Source of the DNA: Petrosia ficiformis
Taxonomy: Eukaryota > Porifera > Demospongiae > Haplosclerida > Petrosiidae
Assembly (NCBI GenBank): GCA_947044365.1
Contig: OX345653.1
Span: forward strand, 1,399,001 to 1,463,000
DNA: 64,000 nucleotides
Reading direction: 5' to 3'
Made by a program: the position numbers and the translations under genes. Shown here piece after piece: positions 36,151 to 46,389 of the stretch (the stretch's first letter is position 1; each line of letters starts with the position of its first letter). The notes under the pieces are model-generated. The model was given only the letters and a program-made list of their open reading frames with translations, was not told the DNA's origin and ran no database searches.

Positions 36151-37385
36151 GCATGTGTAATTGGTTGCAATACACATGCATGTGTACTATATGCAATGTA
36201 TGTACTCCTTCAATTTACTATAGTCAGTATGTTGGTTGCTGAAATTGGACAAAGGAATGTTTATCAACCAACGATATATTGAAGGCTTTTTTAATTCTTA
36301 AGAATTGATTTACACACACAATCTTGTTTTCAATTAATATGTATCCCTACATAGCAAATAGCATGTGACATATTTTTAGTCTACTTAAGTGTAGTCTTAT
36401 TCAAAAGTGTGTGTGTGTGTCCATTTACTATGATTTCTATTTGTTTCTAGACACAAGAGAAACAGCATTTATAAATGCAATGCTGGCTGCAGCTGCTGGA
36501 CTAGAAATTGCTTCTGCTTGTCGTGAAGAGAAACTTCCAAATTGCACTTGTAAAATTGAAGGAGAGAATGGTGCTTTCAATGGCATAGTTAAAACCTACC
36601 AATGCTCATTTGATCCAGTAAAAGCAAAACAGATTGTAAATGAATTTCTGCAGGATAATGATGACCCTGGAACTGGAACAGAAATCTCCGAGAAAAGGAA
36701 ATTGGAAAACCACAACCACAATGTTGGTCTTCAGGTAGGTAGCTAGAAGAATGGACTTTTTTTGTGATAGTTTAACTACTAGGGTGGGATGGAGAGAAAA
36801 AGAGAGAGAGAGGGAGAGAGAGTGGGAGAAGGAGAGGAACAGAGAATGGAGTGTTTTAATGGGTTTTTAAGAACTAACATTATTGCTAATTGCTCATTTT
36901 TGAATTCTATTTTACAACAGACCATTCAAAACAAAACTGAGAAATGTCGTTGTATTGGTTTGTCAGGTTCTTGCTCAGTACAATCATGTTACTCTAAGAG
37001 TGCTGACATTGAAATCATTGGAGAGCAACTCAAAGCATTGTATTTTGAGTCAATCGAAGTTACAGAAAATGAAGATGGTGATTTAGATCCAGTGAATCCT
37101 CATGTAACACTCAACCAAGAGAATAACACAGATTTAGTCCATAAAGGTACATCTCCTAGCTTTTGTCAATCAGACTATTCCAAAGGAATAGTTGGTACAG
37201 AACATAGAGAGTGTGTTAATTCGGGTACTGGGTCTGGCAGTTGTTCAGCGATGTGTTGTGAACGAGGGACATATTCTATAATCACAGAAATACCTAAAGA
37301 ATGTTGTCAATTTGTGTGGTGTTGTAGAATTGAATGTACTCAGTGTGGTGTTGACATAGTAGAGCGATTCTATTGTAATCCATAG
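34015..37385 (+). CDS. Wnt family secreted ligand, copy b
   Basis: Tandem paralogue of the Wnt at 27260-30643, with exons 34015-34091, 35302-35534, 36451-36734 and 36921-37385. It is intact: 352 residues, all splice sites canonical and in phase. The signal peptide is nearly identical (LLLLL replaces LLLLS). The lipidation loop CRCIGLSGSC is unchanged with Ser213 as acceptor, and the C-terminal cysteine knot is retained up to FYCNP. Differences from copy a are a three-residue deletion in exon 2, six changes in exon 3, and a cluster of changes just after the lipidation loop (KALYFESIEVTENEDGDL against the longer segment in copy a). The intact frame after divergence suggests both copies are under selection. 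The TATA-like box is altered to AATAAAG, so expression may differ. Confidence 0.92.
34618..35050 (+). mobile_element. Family D element inserted in Wnt b intron 1
   Basis: Ends TCCCTATGACTGCTTTG (34638) and AAAGCAATCATAGGGATG (35018) form inverted repeats. Absent from the corresponding site in Wnt a near 27850, so it inserted after the duplication or was lost there. No coding capacity in about 430 bases. Confidence 0.8.
35302..35534 (+). CDS. Wnt copy b exon 2
   Basis: As copy a without SNT. RWNCSTF present. Donor GTAAGAG. Confidence 0.92.
35590..35745 (+). repeat. tRNA-derived SINE, copy in Wnt b intron 2
   Basis: Paralogue of the 28483 copy. B box GGTTCAATCCC kept, A-box region CTCAGATGGTATAAGT changed. 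Confidence 0.7.
36035..36155. repeat. CATA microsatellite in Wnt b intron 2
   Basis: Shorter homologue of 28922-29155. Confidence 0.92.
36451..36734 (+). CDS. Wnt copy b exon 3
   Basis: Same length as copy a exon 3 (284 bases). Begins DTRETAFINAML. Confidence 0.94.
36921..37385 (+). CDS. Wnt copy b exon 4
   Basis: Carries CRCIGLSGSCSVQSCYSK, GTSPSFCQSDYSKGIVGTE and the C-terminal cysteines. Stop TAG follows YCNP. Confidence 0.95.
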   Translation, partial: TIQNKTEKCRCIGLSGSCSVQSCYSKSADIEIIGEQLKALYFESIEVTENEDGDLDPVNPHVTLNQENNTDLVHKGTSPSFCQSDYSKGIVGTEHRECVNSGTGSGSCSAMCCERGTYSIITEIPKECCQFVWCCRIECTQCGVDIVERFYCNP

Positions 37386-37721
37386 ACTTATGATGCTTTG
37401 TTTGTTTACAGTTTTGTTTATTGTTTTTCGTATTTTTTTATCACCCATCATTCTCATATACGTATCTTCTGTGTTTGTTTTCTCGGCAGGATGCCAAGAA
37501 ACCTGTTGTGTTCACATATAAATTAATAATTTAAACTAATTGTTTTATCTATTACATCTTGATGCTATATTCACTACTTCACCAATAGCAGTAGACTACT
37601 CAGTGGGAAATCCAGTTAAGCATTGCTTTCCCATAATATGATTTCTGTGTACACAGTAGGCCTAGGTGGGATTTGAATAATTAACAACACTTGTAATCGT
37701 GTTAGTAACGCAACTACTTCA

Positions 37722-37860
37722 ATACAGTGGAATCCCTCTATTCAAAAGGTGTCCTCATTTCAGGGGTGAATTTATACCTGTACTAGTTTGGGACTGTCAC
37801 ATCTGTAAGTGTCCCTAATACAGGGATGTCCTCATTTTGGGTGTGTCCTGAATATAGTGG
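37722..37860. mobile_element. Pogo/Tigger-like MITE remnant
   Basis: CAGTGGAATCCCTCTATTCA and GTGTCCTCATTTCAGGGGTG, homologous to 31088-31250 with the first part shortened. Confidence 0.55.
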
Positions 37861-38314
37861 AAATAGTTCTGTAGGTTTTGGTAATATTCCACTATTGGGT
37901 TCCAATACTAACATACAACATATAGAGCTGGAAGATTGTTTGAGGTATCTTGTGAAGTAAGAGAATTTAAGCATAGAAATGAGAGTCTGAAGTCGCCTCA
38001 AACAAAAGTGGGCACAGCTTCCATTAATACAAGGACAATTGTGTGTTCTGACTTGAAGGTATTATTCATATGCTACCCTTATCCAACCTCCTTCTCCATT
38101 ACAATTGTCACAATATACAGTTACAAGAATAATTTTAAAATGAAAGATTATGTAGGGATATTAAAACCGAAATAATACTCAAAACAAGATTGGGATAGTA
38201 CCTTCACAACAAAATTAAACTAACCACTCCACATATATAACAACCCTACATTTACGTATAGTGTAAAAACAAAACACAAAGAAGCTATACTTCGGTAGAC
38301 AATTATAACATGAG

Positions 38315-38334
38315 CACGTGACAGCTTTATAAGG
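38315..38334 (+). promoter_or_regulatory. E-box and TATA-like sequence ahead of the small gene
   Basis: CACGTGAC at 38315-38322 followed by TTTATAAGG at 38326-38334, 30-50 bases before the proposed ATG at 38363. Function inferred from spacing. Confidence 0.4.
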
Positions 38335-38362
38335 AAAAACATTGAGAGTACATAGTTTGTTG

Positions 38363-39611
38363 ATGAAGGTAGGTGATATAACCTTACCCTAGGCCTATTA
38401 ATTTTGAAGTTAATGTTTTAACTTAAATTTACGCAATTGTGATTTTAATTGTAATCATCTCTGTTAGCAATATTTTGTATACCAACTATCATTTACACCT
38501 TCTCTTTGTGCTTGTAGTATGTCAGTGATTATGAGCGAAACGTTATTGCCAACAGGGCTTCGATCAAATCAATGATAGAGGCTATAAAGGTAGGTAACAA
38601 ATGCAAAGTTTATGTACATTTATATTTTCTCTTATTACTCAGGGGTAAGTTTATATTATTGTAATTTTTTAAGTGTAAATTGTAGCCAGTCTGTTGTTGT
38701 GAATCGCCAGAGTTTGAAAATTGCTACCTCAATTTTCAAATCATCATGTGAAAATGGTTAGCTGACTTTACCCAATTTGTATACAAGTACAGATCATTAT
38801 TAATGTTTGGCCAACAGGAATGTATGCGAACCTGGTATTTCAAAGTTTCATAGCACCACCTATTGAAGACATCGAGCTTCCTGCAGCAATGGCAGGACAA
38901 CCACCCAAAAGTCTTTTGAATGACTTATAGGTGAGGAAAGGTGCAGGGATGGGTCCCCATTGACTTTCCACCCCCACCCCCCTTGAATTTGTTTATAGTT
39001 AATGTTAAATCAGATACATCATAATAGTTATACACACAGATAGAGACTACAGCTATGATATCCATGTTTTAGATGGTACTGCTATCCTAGACTTCCTGCT
39101 CCAAATCTTGACAATTTGTTCAAGATCCACTATCAGTTACGATTCTTCTATTAAAAGTATACCAGAAACACCCTCTAAGTGTCTATTTTCTTGGGGAGCA
39201 GCATGCCGCCCCCAGATGCCCCTACCTATGTTTATACCAATATATATTCTTACAAGCTGCACTTCCACCCCCTTAAACATTTTTCTAAACACAGCCCTTC
39301 AAGGGTGTATTGGTATATATAGGCTGAATATAAACTATTATGCATAACATGTACAACGTAACATATAATTAAAGCTTCTGTATTTTATAATTTAATGTGA
39401 TCATTGCATGTGATGCTCTTACTCACAATTAATAATGTGAATTGCTATTACCACATACTTATGCAAAACCTGTTTCTAGAATGGAGATACTTTTGTTTGG
39501 AAGCTGTCGAAACTTCAACCTAATCACTATGCCACTTCAAGTTATGGCCGCTATATATATGCGAAATCCCAAAGCAAGATACAAACACAACTAAAAGGAA
39601 AAGAAAACTAA
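38363..39611 (+). CDS. Candidate three-exon gene for a 69-residue protein
   Basis: Family not recognised. Proposed exons are 38363-38368 (ATG AAG), 38518-38589 and 39480-39611, all phase 0 with donors GTAGGT and GTAGGT and acceptors CTTGTAG and TTTCTAG. The product begins MKYVSDYERNVIANRASIKS and ends QSKIQTQLKGKEN. It is basic and Tyr-rich, without signal peptide or membrane segment. Composition is non-repetitive, unlike the surrounding DNA, and exons 2 and 3 are open across their full length with a stop only at the end. The two-codon first exon is the weakest part; a longer 5' exon could exist instead. It lies just beyond the end of the Wnt duplication and is not duplicated. Confidence 0.5.
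38518..38589 (+). CDS. Candidate small-gene exon 2
   Basis: 24 codons encoding YVSDYERNVIANRASIKSMI and EAIK between TTGTAG and GTAGGTAA. Confidence 0.55.
38590..39479. other. Intron of the candidate small gene
   Basis: A segment at 38820-38936 after CCAACAG is open in one frame to a TAG followed by GTGAGG, but the phase does not fit its neighbours. No other feature. Confidence 0.4.
39480..39611 (+). CDS. Candidate small-gene last exon
   Basis: 43 codons and TAA after TTTCTAG. Begins NGDTFVWKLSKLQPNHYATS and ends LKGKEN. Confidence 0.55.
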   Translation, partial: NGDTFVWKLSKLQPNHYATSSYGRYIYAKSQSKIQTQLKGKEN

Positions 39612-42010
39612 ACACAAAATATTTTGATTAGACTTTTGTTTTCCTTTCTTATTGTAATTTCATTTATTCATACATTTTGGGTTAAAATTTTCACTATTAT
39701 GTTTCAATTACTGACTAAATTATGAGTTATCTGAATTAAACAGTAAAACTATGTGGAATTTAAAAATTCAGGTATAGGAAAATTCAAACAGTTTTCCACT
39801 AATATTCCTATAGATTTCAGTGAGTATCACAATTAAATTCAGCTATGAAGATTTCAGATTTTGGCCTTGACAAAATTCAGATACTTTTCTGAAATTATTG
39901 GTGTACAGTAGCGCCTGTCGTTCAGAGGAACATGGTACCCTAGACCCTGTGGTTTGATGTACCACTTGCTGGGGCTCCAAGACTAAGCAATAATTCCAGT
40001 ACGTAAAACAGCATTGTTTTATGTATGTAGCTCATCCAGACTACTGTATTACTAGTACTAGTACTAGTACTAGTCACATTAATGAGACTGACAGAGGCAC
40101 GTGTATATGTAATGTTTTGTGTTATTTTAGTATAATGACCACTTTTGGTTATATTATGTCTAATTATAATTAGTTTTAGTTACAGCTAATGAACAACAAG
40201 TTTTGGTTTACTAACACGTTTAGTTTCAATTATTGAACAATTTCTATTACAGCAGACATGTAATTTACTTATACTGCAGAGATACTTTGGGGGGGGGGGG
40301 GGGGGGACAGAGGGGCTTGACTGCTGCTTGAGCCCCCACTTGTGTAACCATACATATTGTATAAATAGAGGAAGCTTTGAGAGCATTTAGCTTTTGTGCT
40401 TCATGTCAGAGAGGGACATCTCCTCCCACACAATATCCCCCTGGCAACAGCAATGCATGCCCCCCAATTTTTGTCAGCCCCCCACTTTGAAGGTGCTGTC
40501 TCTGCCCCTGCTATAGTTTAGTAAACTGTTAACTAAAACTAACAATGCCTTGCTAAAAGAAGAAACGATAATAGTTACGTATGTTATGCATTGCTTTATT
40601 TAGACCAAGCTCGTAGTCTGCATATGCATCCCCACCATATTGGCAACAACTGTATAGATATTAACTCAGTACCCCATTCCTATCTACACTCCTGTCATGT
40701 CTCGTACACTTATGCTTACCAAATGTCCCTGTATTTCATATACTACATGTTAACTTAGTCGTTCACTATGCTAAACATTTAATGAGAGAACATGTATAAT
40801 TATATATAAAGGATATCAAATCTGAAAAAGCACACAAATAAGAGTGGAATATTACCTAAGCATCAAAACTAGCTTTCATATCTATGTTAGTAATGTATCT
40901 TCACTATCTTGCTAGCTTCTTACATATGTGGGATTACATATATGGAAGTTGTTTGTTGCTAAGGAAGTGGTTTGTTGCTGTTGCTTACCAAGGTACCATA
41001 TATGGAAGTGGTTTGTTGCTAAGGTATCATCCTAATCTTGTTTGTGTGCCTTTTCAATTTTGATATTCCTATGATTTTTTTTAATGAAAATAATATTAAT
41101 CTATTCTTTCTGGAATGACCAGTTGATATTCAATATGTTGGAATGTATATCAATGGTGTAAGACACCTCCACATTAGTTGACATAATAATATCTCCTCCA
41201 CAAATACAATCATAACATCAAGTCTTGTATAGCGTGCATGTTGTTACCTATTGTATAATTAAAGTACATTGCTTTTACGCCAATACACACATACATACTT
41301 AGTAAAATATATGCGTATCTGTTATGTATCTATTTATGTAATTATATACGTTAGCGAGTAAGAACATATGCCTTTATATAATGTATGTCAGCATAATGTA
41401 TACATTATACTCTGTGCCGTAGTATTATATGTATACCCGGCCCTTTGCGGTATATGTGTACCCTGCATATGCATACATACATCCATACTTTGTATATACA
41501 AAGTACATATATGGATGTATGTATGCATTTACGTTCATACTGACATAATTATGCTAATTGTATAATATGATAATACAACCTTCAACATACATAAATACAT
41601 ATATTATGTACATGCATATTACATATACATTGTAGCTACATACAAATTATGTACATGCATATTACATAAATACATACATACGTACACACATAATTATTAT
41701 GCTGAAGTGTAAACACTCTAAGCAACCCCAACCCCATGCAAGATTTAGGGGGACAACCCCTTTGCCACACTCCTTCAAAAGTATTATAATTATTATATGT
41801 GTTACTCAAATACATCCCAAAATACAATGAATATTGATTCACTTTCACCACTGGAATGAACTAATGAAACTGACACATACCAAGGCGTGTGGGTCATCCC
41901 GAAATTCAAAACACTTATTACTACACGGGTGACCTTTCCTACAAGTTTTGCTGTCATATGCATAATAGTAAAATATCGTTATTCATAATGAATTATAATT
42001 ACGCGTGGTT
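39612..42010. other. Intergenic region between the small gene and IRF
   Basis: Mostly unique AT-rich sequence. Contains an AATTCAG-rich decayed repeat (39760-39900), family B traces (40130-40270 and 40510-40560), a 17-base G run near 40290, a TTGTTGCTAAGG repeat (40940-41030) and a near-perfect palindrome at 41468-41527. No gene is supported. Confidence 0.5.
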
Positions 42011-42020
42011 GAAAGTGAAG
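42011..42020 (+). promoter_or_regulatory. IRF-type element 40 bases before the IRF start
   Basis: GAAAGTGAAG, one base off the IRF element GAAANNGAAA. Candidate self-regulatory site. Confidence 0.3.
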
Positions 42021-42058
42021 TTTTTGCTGAAGAATGCTCATCACCAGAGTTATGTAAA

Positions 42059-42124
42059 ATGGAGGAGGTGGAGGAGGAAGACAAGCAAGATCCGATGATC
42101 CTGGCCAGCAGAGAGAAAGAACAG
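42059..42124 (+). CDS. IRF: IRF exon 1 (acidic N-terminus)
   Basis: [20 protein letters not shown] then EQ before GTGAGA. Phase 0 out, compatible with the exon at 45505. Confidence 0.55.
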
Positions 42125-45100
42125 GTGAGAAAAGTAAATAGTTATAGTTAGTTATATCCAATGGTCATATTTTGTAATACCTATTCCTGCAATGCGGTTC
42201 TTCTCGAGAGTGTTTTCGCTTTCAACAAACCACGCGAATCCATGCTTCAAAACCGGAAGCTTGAAAGCATATAAACTGCCTCTGGAGGCAGTCCTACAAG
42301 CTATGGAATGTCCCTTGCATTGCTTATTGAAAGTAAAAGGCGAGCAAAGAGTCTACTTTTAGTTCACAGTGTTCCAGGGACCTCTGAGCTGACATTGTTG
42401 TTGCAAACACGGTTCTCTCTCATAGCCATTAATGGAAGTATCTTGTTATGATTTTAGGAGGCCACTGTTAAAGGTAAGTCATTATTGCAAATTATTAGTA
42501 CTATTATTATTGTATTTTATTATCAAATTGACACCGAAGCATTCATTTGTGCTACACTATTATTAATATTATTATGTTGCACAAAATGTTTGCTAACAAA
42601 ATAGGGACATCGTTGTGTCGGAAATAACTACAATAATTATTTAATTATAAATTATTTTTCTGCATAAGTTGTACATTGCTCTCCTATTATAATTATGAAT
42701 AATTTTAATTACTTATTTGTGTTTGATTTACTTAGAACTATCTATGTACATAGAGATACCATAAGTAACGTGTTAATTTAATACTGTTAATCTCATGACC
42801 ACTGGTGGGCTGACCCACAAACACAAGAATGCTATTTTATAAAATTAGTTTCGGAAGCGAAACTGGTATATCCCGTTTTTTATTTATGTAAAACTTCCCA
42901 AAGTACAGTTGGTAGTCCCTTATGCTTCTGAGTTCTGAGGCTTGTGATTGTTAAGAGTCAAAAAAAATTTCTTTTATAATATATGCACATGCATCTTGTT
43001 GTTAGTACAGTCTGCTGATCACATAAGGATCCTTTTGAGTTAGCATACTGCAGTAATACACAATGGTAAAACTATTTATCATTTATTTCAAATTCAGCTG
43101 AGCACGTGCATAAAAAGATATTGGGGTTTTGTACAGGGGTGTGGAAATAGTGAGCCAATTGCCAGACATTTTGCCCTATTTTCATGACTCTTGTCCTGCT
43201 CCCCGTATACTTAGTTCAGTTTCAATTTACCAGACATTCACTAGATTTCAGACAATGTCCTGCATGACTGGCTGTTTCCACACCCCTGGTACTGTATGGT
43301 ATATATAAAACTCAAAACGAAATAAATATTATATTGGTATTGCAGCATTCTCAAGTCACAATTGAATGACACTAACTCACACAACATATCATATCATGGT
43401 ATTGCACTTAACATGGTTGTTTCGTGCAAGTAGCACCCATTTTTATTATTGCAGGTTGTGAGTTGTGAGTAATCTCTATGTTAGATCATTATCACAACAA
43501 CCTATCAAAAGTTTGTGGCCACTTTTGCAAACCAACAGAGACAATTAAATTTACCTGTTATATATATTCCTTATGTGGTAATGTTCCTCACCAATGACCT
43601 TTAATAGTACCCCTTCCAATTGGCCATTTAACTTACCATTGTCTTACATTTCCTTCCCAATCAAAACAAATCTAATTTCACTTTCATCTAAAGTGGAGCT
43701 GAAAATAAACTGTTATTGTACTATAATACTTTCAATATCCTGTATGTATGTATGTATGTATGTATGTATGTATGTATGTATGTATGTATGTATGTATGTA
43801 TGTATGTATGTATGTATGTATGTATGTATGTATGTATGTATGTATGTATGTATGTATGTATGTATGTATGTATGTATGTATGTATGTATGTATGTATGTA
43901 TGTATGTATGTATGTATGTATGTATGTATGTATGTATGTATGTATGTATGTATGTATGTATGTATGTATGTATGTATGTATGTATGTATGTATGTATGTA
44001 TGTATGTATGTATGTATGTATGTATGTATGTATGTATGTATGTATGTATGTATGTATGTATGTATGTATGTATGTATGTATGTATGTATGTATGTATGTA
44101 TGTATGTATGTATGTATGTATGTATGTATGTATGTATGTATGTATGTATGTATGTATGTATGTATGTATGTATGTATGTATGTATGTATGTATGTATGTA
44201 TGTATGTATGTATGTATGTATGTATGTATGTATGTATGTATGTATGTATGTATGTATGTATGTATGTATGTATGTATGTATGTATGTATGAGATACATAC
44301 ATACATACATGTACATACTGTAACATATGTATTTGTATGTATGAACATGCTCATGTAATAATATTATGTTTTATAATTATATTATAAAATAGTTTATCGT
44401 AATATTCTGAGAGGTGTTATGTTTAAAGTGATTTCAGTTTGTTCTACAAACAAACATCACTACCAAATGGCTACTATGTTGTTAGTTTTACAGACTATCT
44501 TTCTGTATGTCAAAAGAACAGAAAACACAGTATTATTATAATTTAATATTGTAACAGATAAACAGTGTTTTAATTATAAGTCACACTATTGGCTCAAAGA
44601 GCTTCTGAGTTTGCCTCTGGGCCAACTGATTTAATTAACTCTTTGTTAATTGACTCAACTTGATTTCCCAATGGCCTGTACACTTGAACCAATTTGGTCT
44701 GTGCATGAAAACCTCATTCTGTTATAAAGTATTTTAGTTAATATAGGATGGAGGTTTAAGATATGAGATGGATAAATAGATTATTAACAATGTGTGATTG
44801 TGTTTTGCAACAAAATGGTAATTTGTAACAAGATAGTGGTCAATAGATTATTTACAATCACTAAATTGAAAGCTGTCAGGATTTAATTCTACTAAAGTCG
44901 GAAACTGGATTACTATAACATTTTAACACTATTCATTGTCAAAAAATTGATATTCTATTTTTCTAACTGAAGTTCACTTTAACCCAGAAAAATGTTTATA
45001 ACTTTAGTTTGGAATGACCAATAATCTTTTTTCCTGCACCATTTTCATATAATTATCCTTCCCATTCTATTTTGTGTATGTCAAATTTCAATCCATTGCT

Positions 45101-46329
45101 TCATTATTGAGTTACAGTATAATCATGTATTAACCTTATGACATTAAACTATACACTGTAGTACATAGAGTTACAGTACAATCATGTATTTACCTTATGA
45201 CATTAAACTATACACTGTAGTACATATATATTATTGAGTTACATGTATTAACCTTATGACATTAAACTAGTACATATATAGTAGTCAAATCCTAATTTTG
45301 AGGCCATCATAAACATGAATAGCCTTTAAGATGTTATATTGACTATAAATGTAATTTCAATTTCTGATAGTTCCTTCTTCCTTCCTTAATAATAAACTCA
45401 TTGTTATGTGTAATAGTAGATCTTCTTAATAATCTAGACACAGAAACGTAATATTTTGTTGTGGTATATTATAGAGTATATCCTTCTCTACTTTCTTCTC
45501 ATAGTTAACTACTGCAACAAGTCTTCCATCATCTTATGAAAACTTACCTGTTCTTTTAAAGATTAATAATACCACAAATAGTAAGTAATTGAGTATATAC
45601 TTGTAAACAAGGATGTCTCTTGAATGGGTACCCTAACATTTCATACATGTAAAAGTTATGTATGTATACCAGTCATTATAGTTAATTATGTAACCAGTAC
45701 ACCAGTCACTACGCTTAATTATGTACAGCAGTACACCGGTCACCACAGTTAATTATGTACAGCAGTACACCGGTCACCACAGTTAATTATGTAACCAGTA
45801 CACCAGTCACCACAGTTAAGTACACCAGTCACCACACTTAATTATGTACAGCAACAAAGTTCAGCACATTGTAGTAAATGAATACATCATAGTTAAGTGC
45901 TGTACATAACACAGAGATCCTTTATCGGAGGTATATTAACACATAGTAGCTATACAAGAGTTACTCTAGTATATATATATATATATATATATATATCTCA
46001 TAATGAGATTCATAGCCCATACATTTCTATGGGGCGTGTAAGTTTATATTTCTCATATAAACCTCAAAATAGGTTGATATTTTAAAATATCAACCTTGTG
46101 AAACTCGACGGCGATTTCTGACAGACTTAATGACAATCTCTTGCAGGACAATCCAAGGTATGAATCTCATTCTAAAATATATCAGATATAACATGTTTCA
46201 TCTATCTATATGCGTTATATAAACCTGCCAACTCGGATGATATCACCCTCGGGCTACGCCCTCGGGTGATATCTTACCTCGTGGCAGGTTTATATAACGC
46301 ATATAGACCTCTGAAACATGATATATATA

Positions 46330-46389
<60 letters not shown>

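Larger units (their letters stand above)
32350..38080. repeat. Tandem duplicate of the 26170-31640 segment
   Basis: Runs parallel to the last PSMC2 intron, the whole Wnt gene and its 3' flank. Differences are loss of the PSMC2 last exon, a LINE fragment at 32830-33310, a family D insertion at 34618-35050 and shorter microsatellites. Confidence 0.88.

Noticed and set aside
38820..38936. Possible cassette exon in the small gene
   Set aside because: Only one frame is open, and its phase does not match the flanking exons.
40286..40306. Run of about 17 G as a quadruplex or regulatory site
   Set aside because: A single homopolymer run could be a sequencing artefact, and there is no supporting context.
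42458..42473. 16-base micro-exon in IRF intron 1
   Set aside because: Good splice sites, but inclusion would put exon 2 in a closed frame. It could be a non-coding alternative exon at most.
43594..44358. Long open frames on both strands across the TATG array
   Set aside because: Every frame of a pure tetranucleotide is open. The peptide is only a four-residue repeat.
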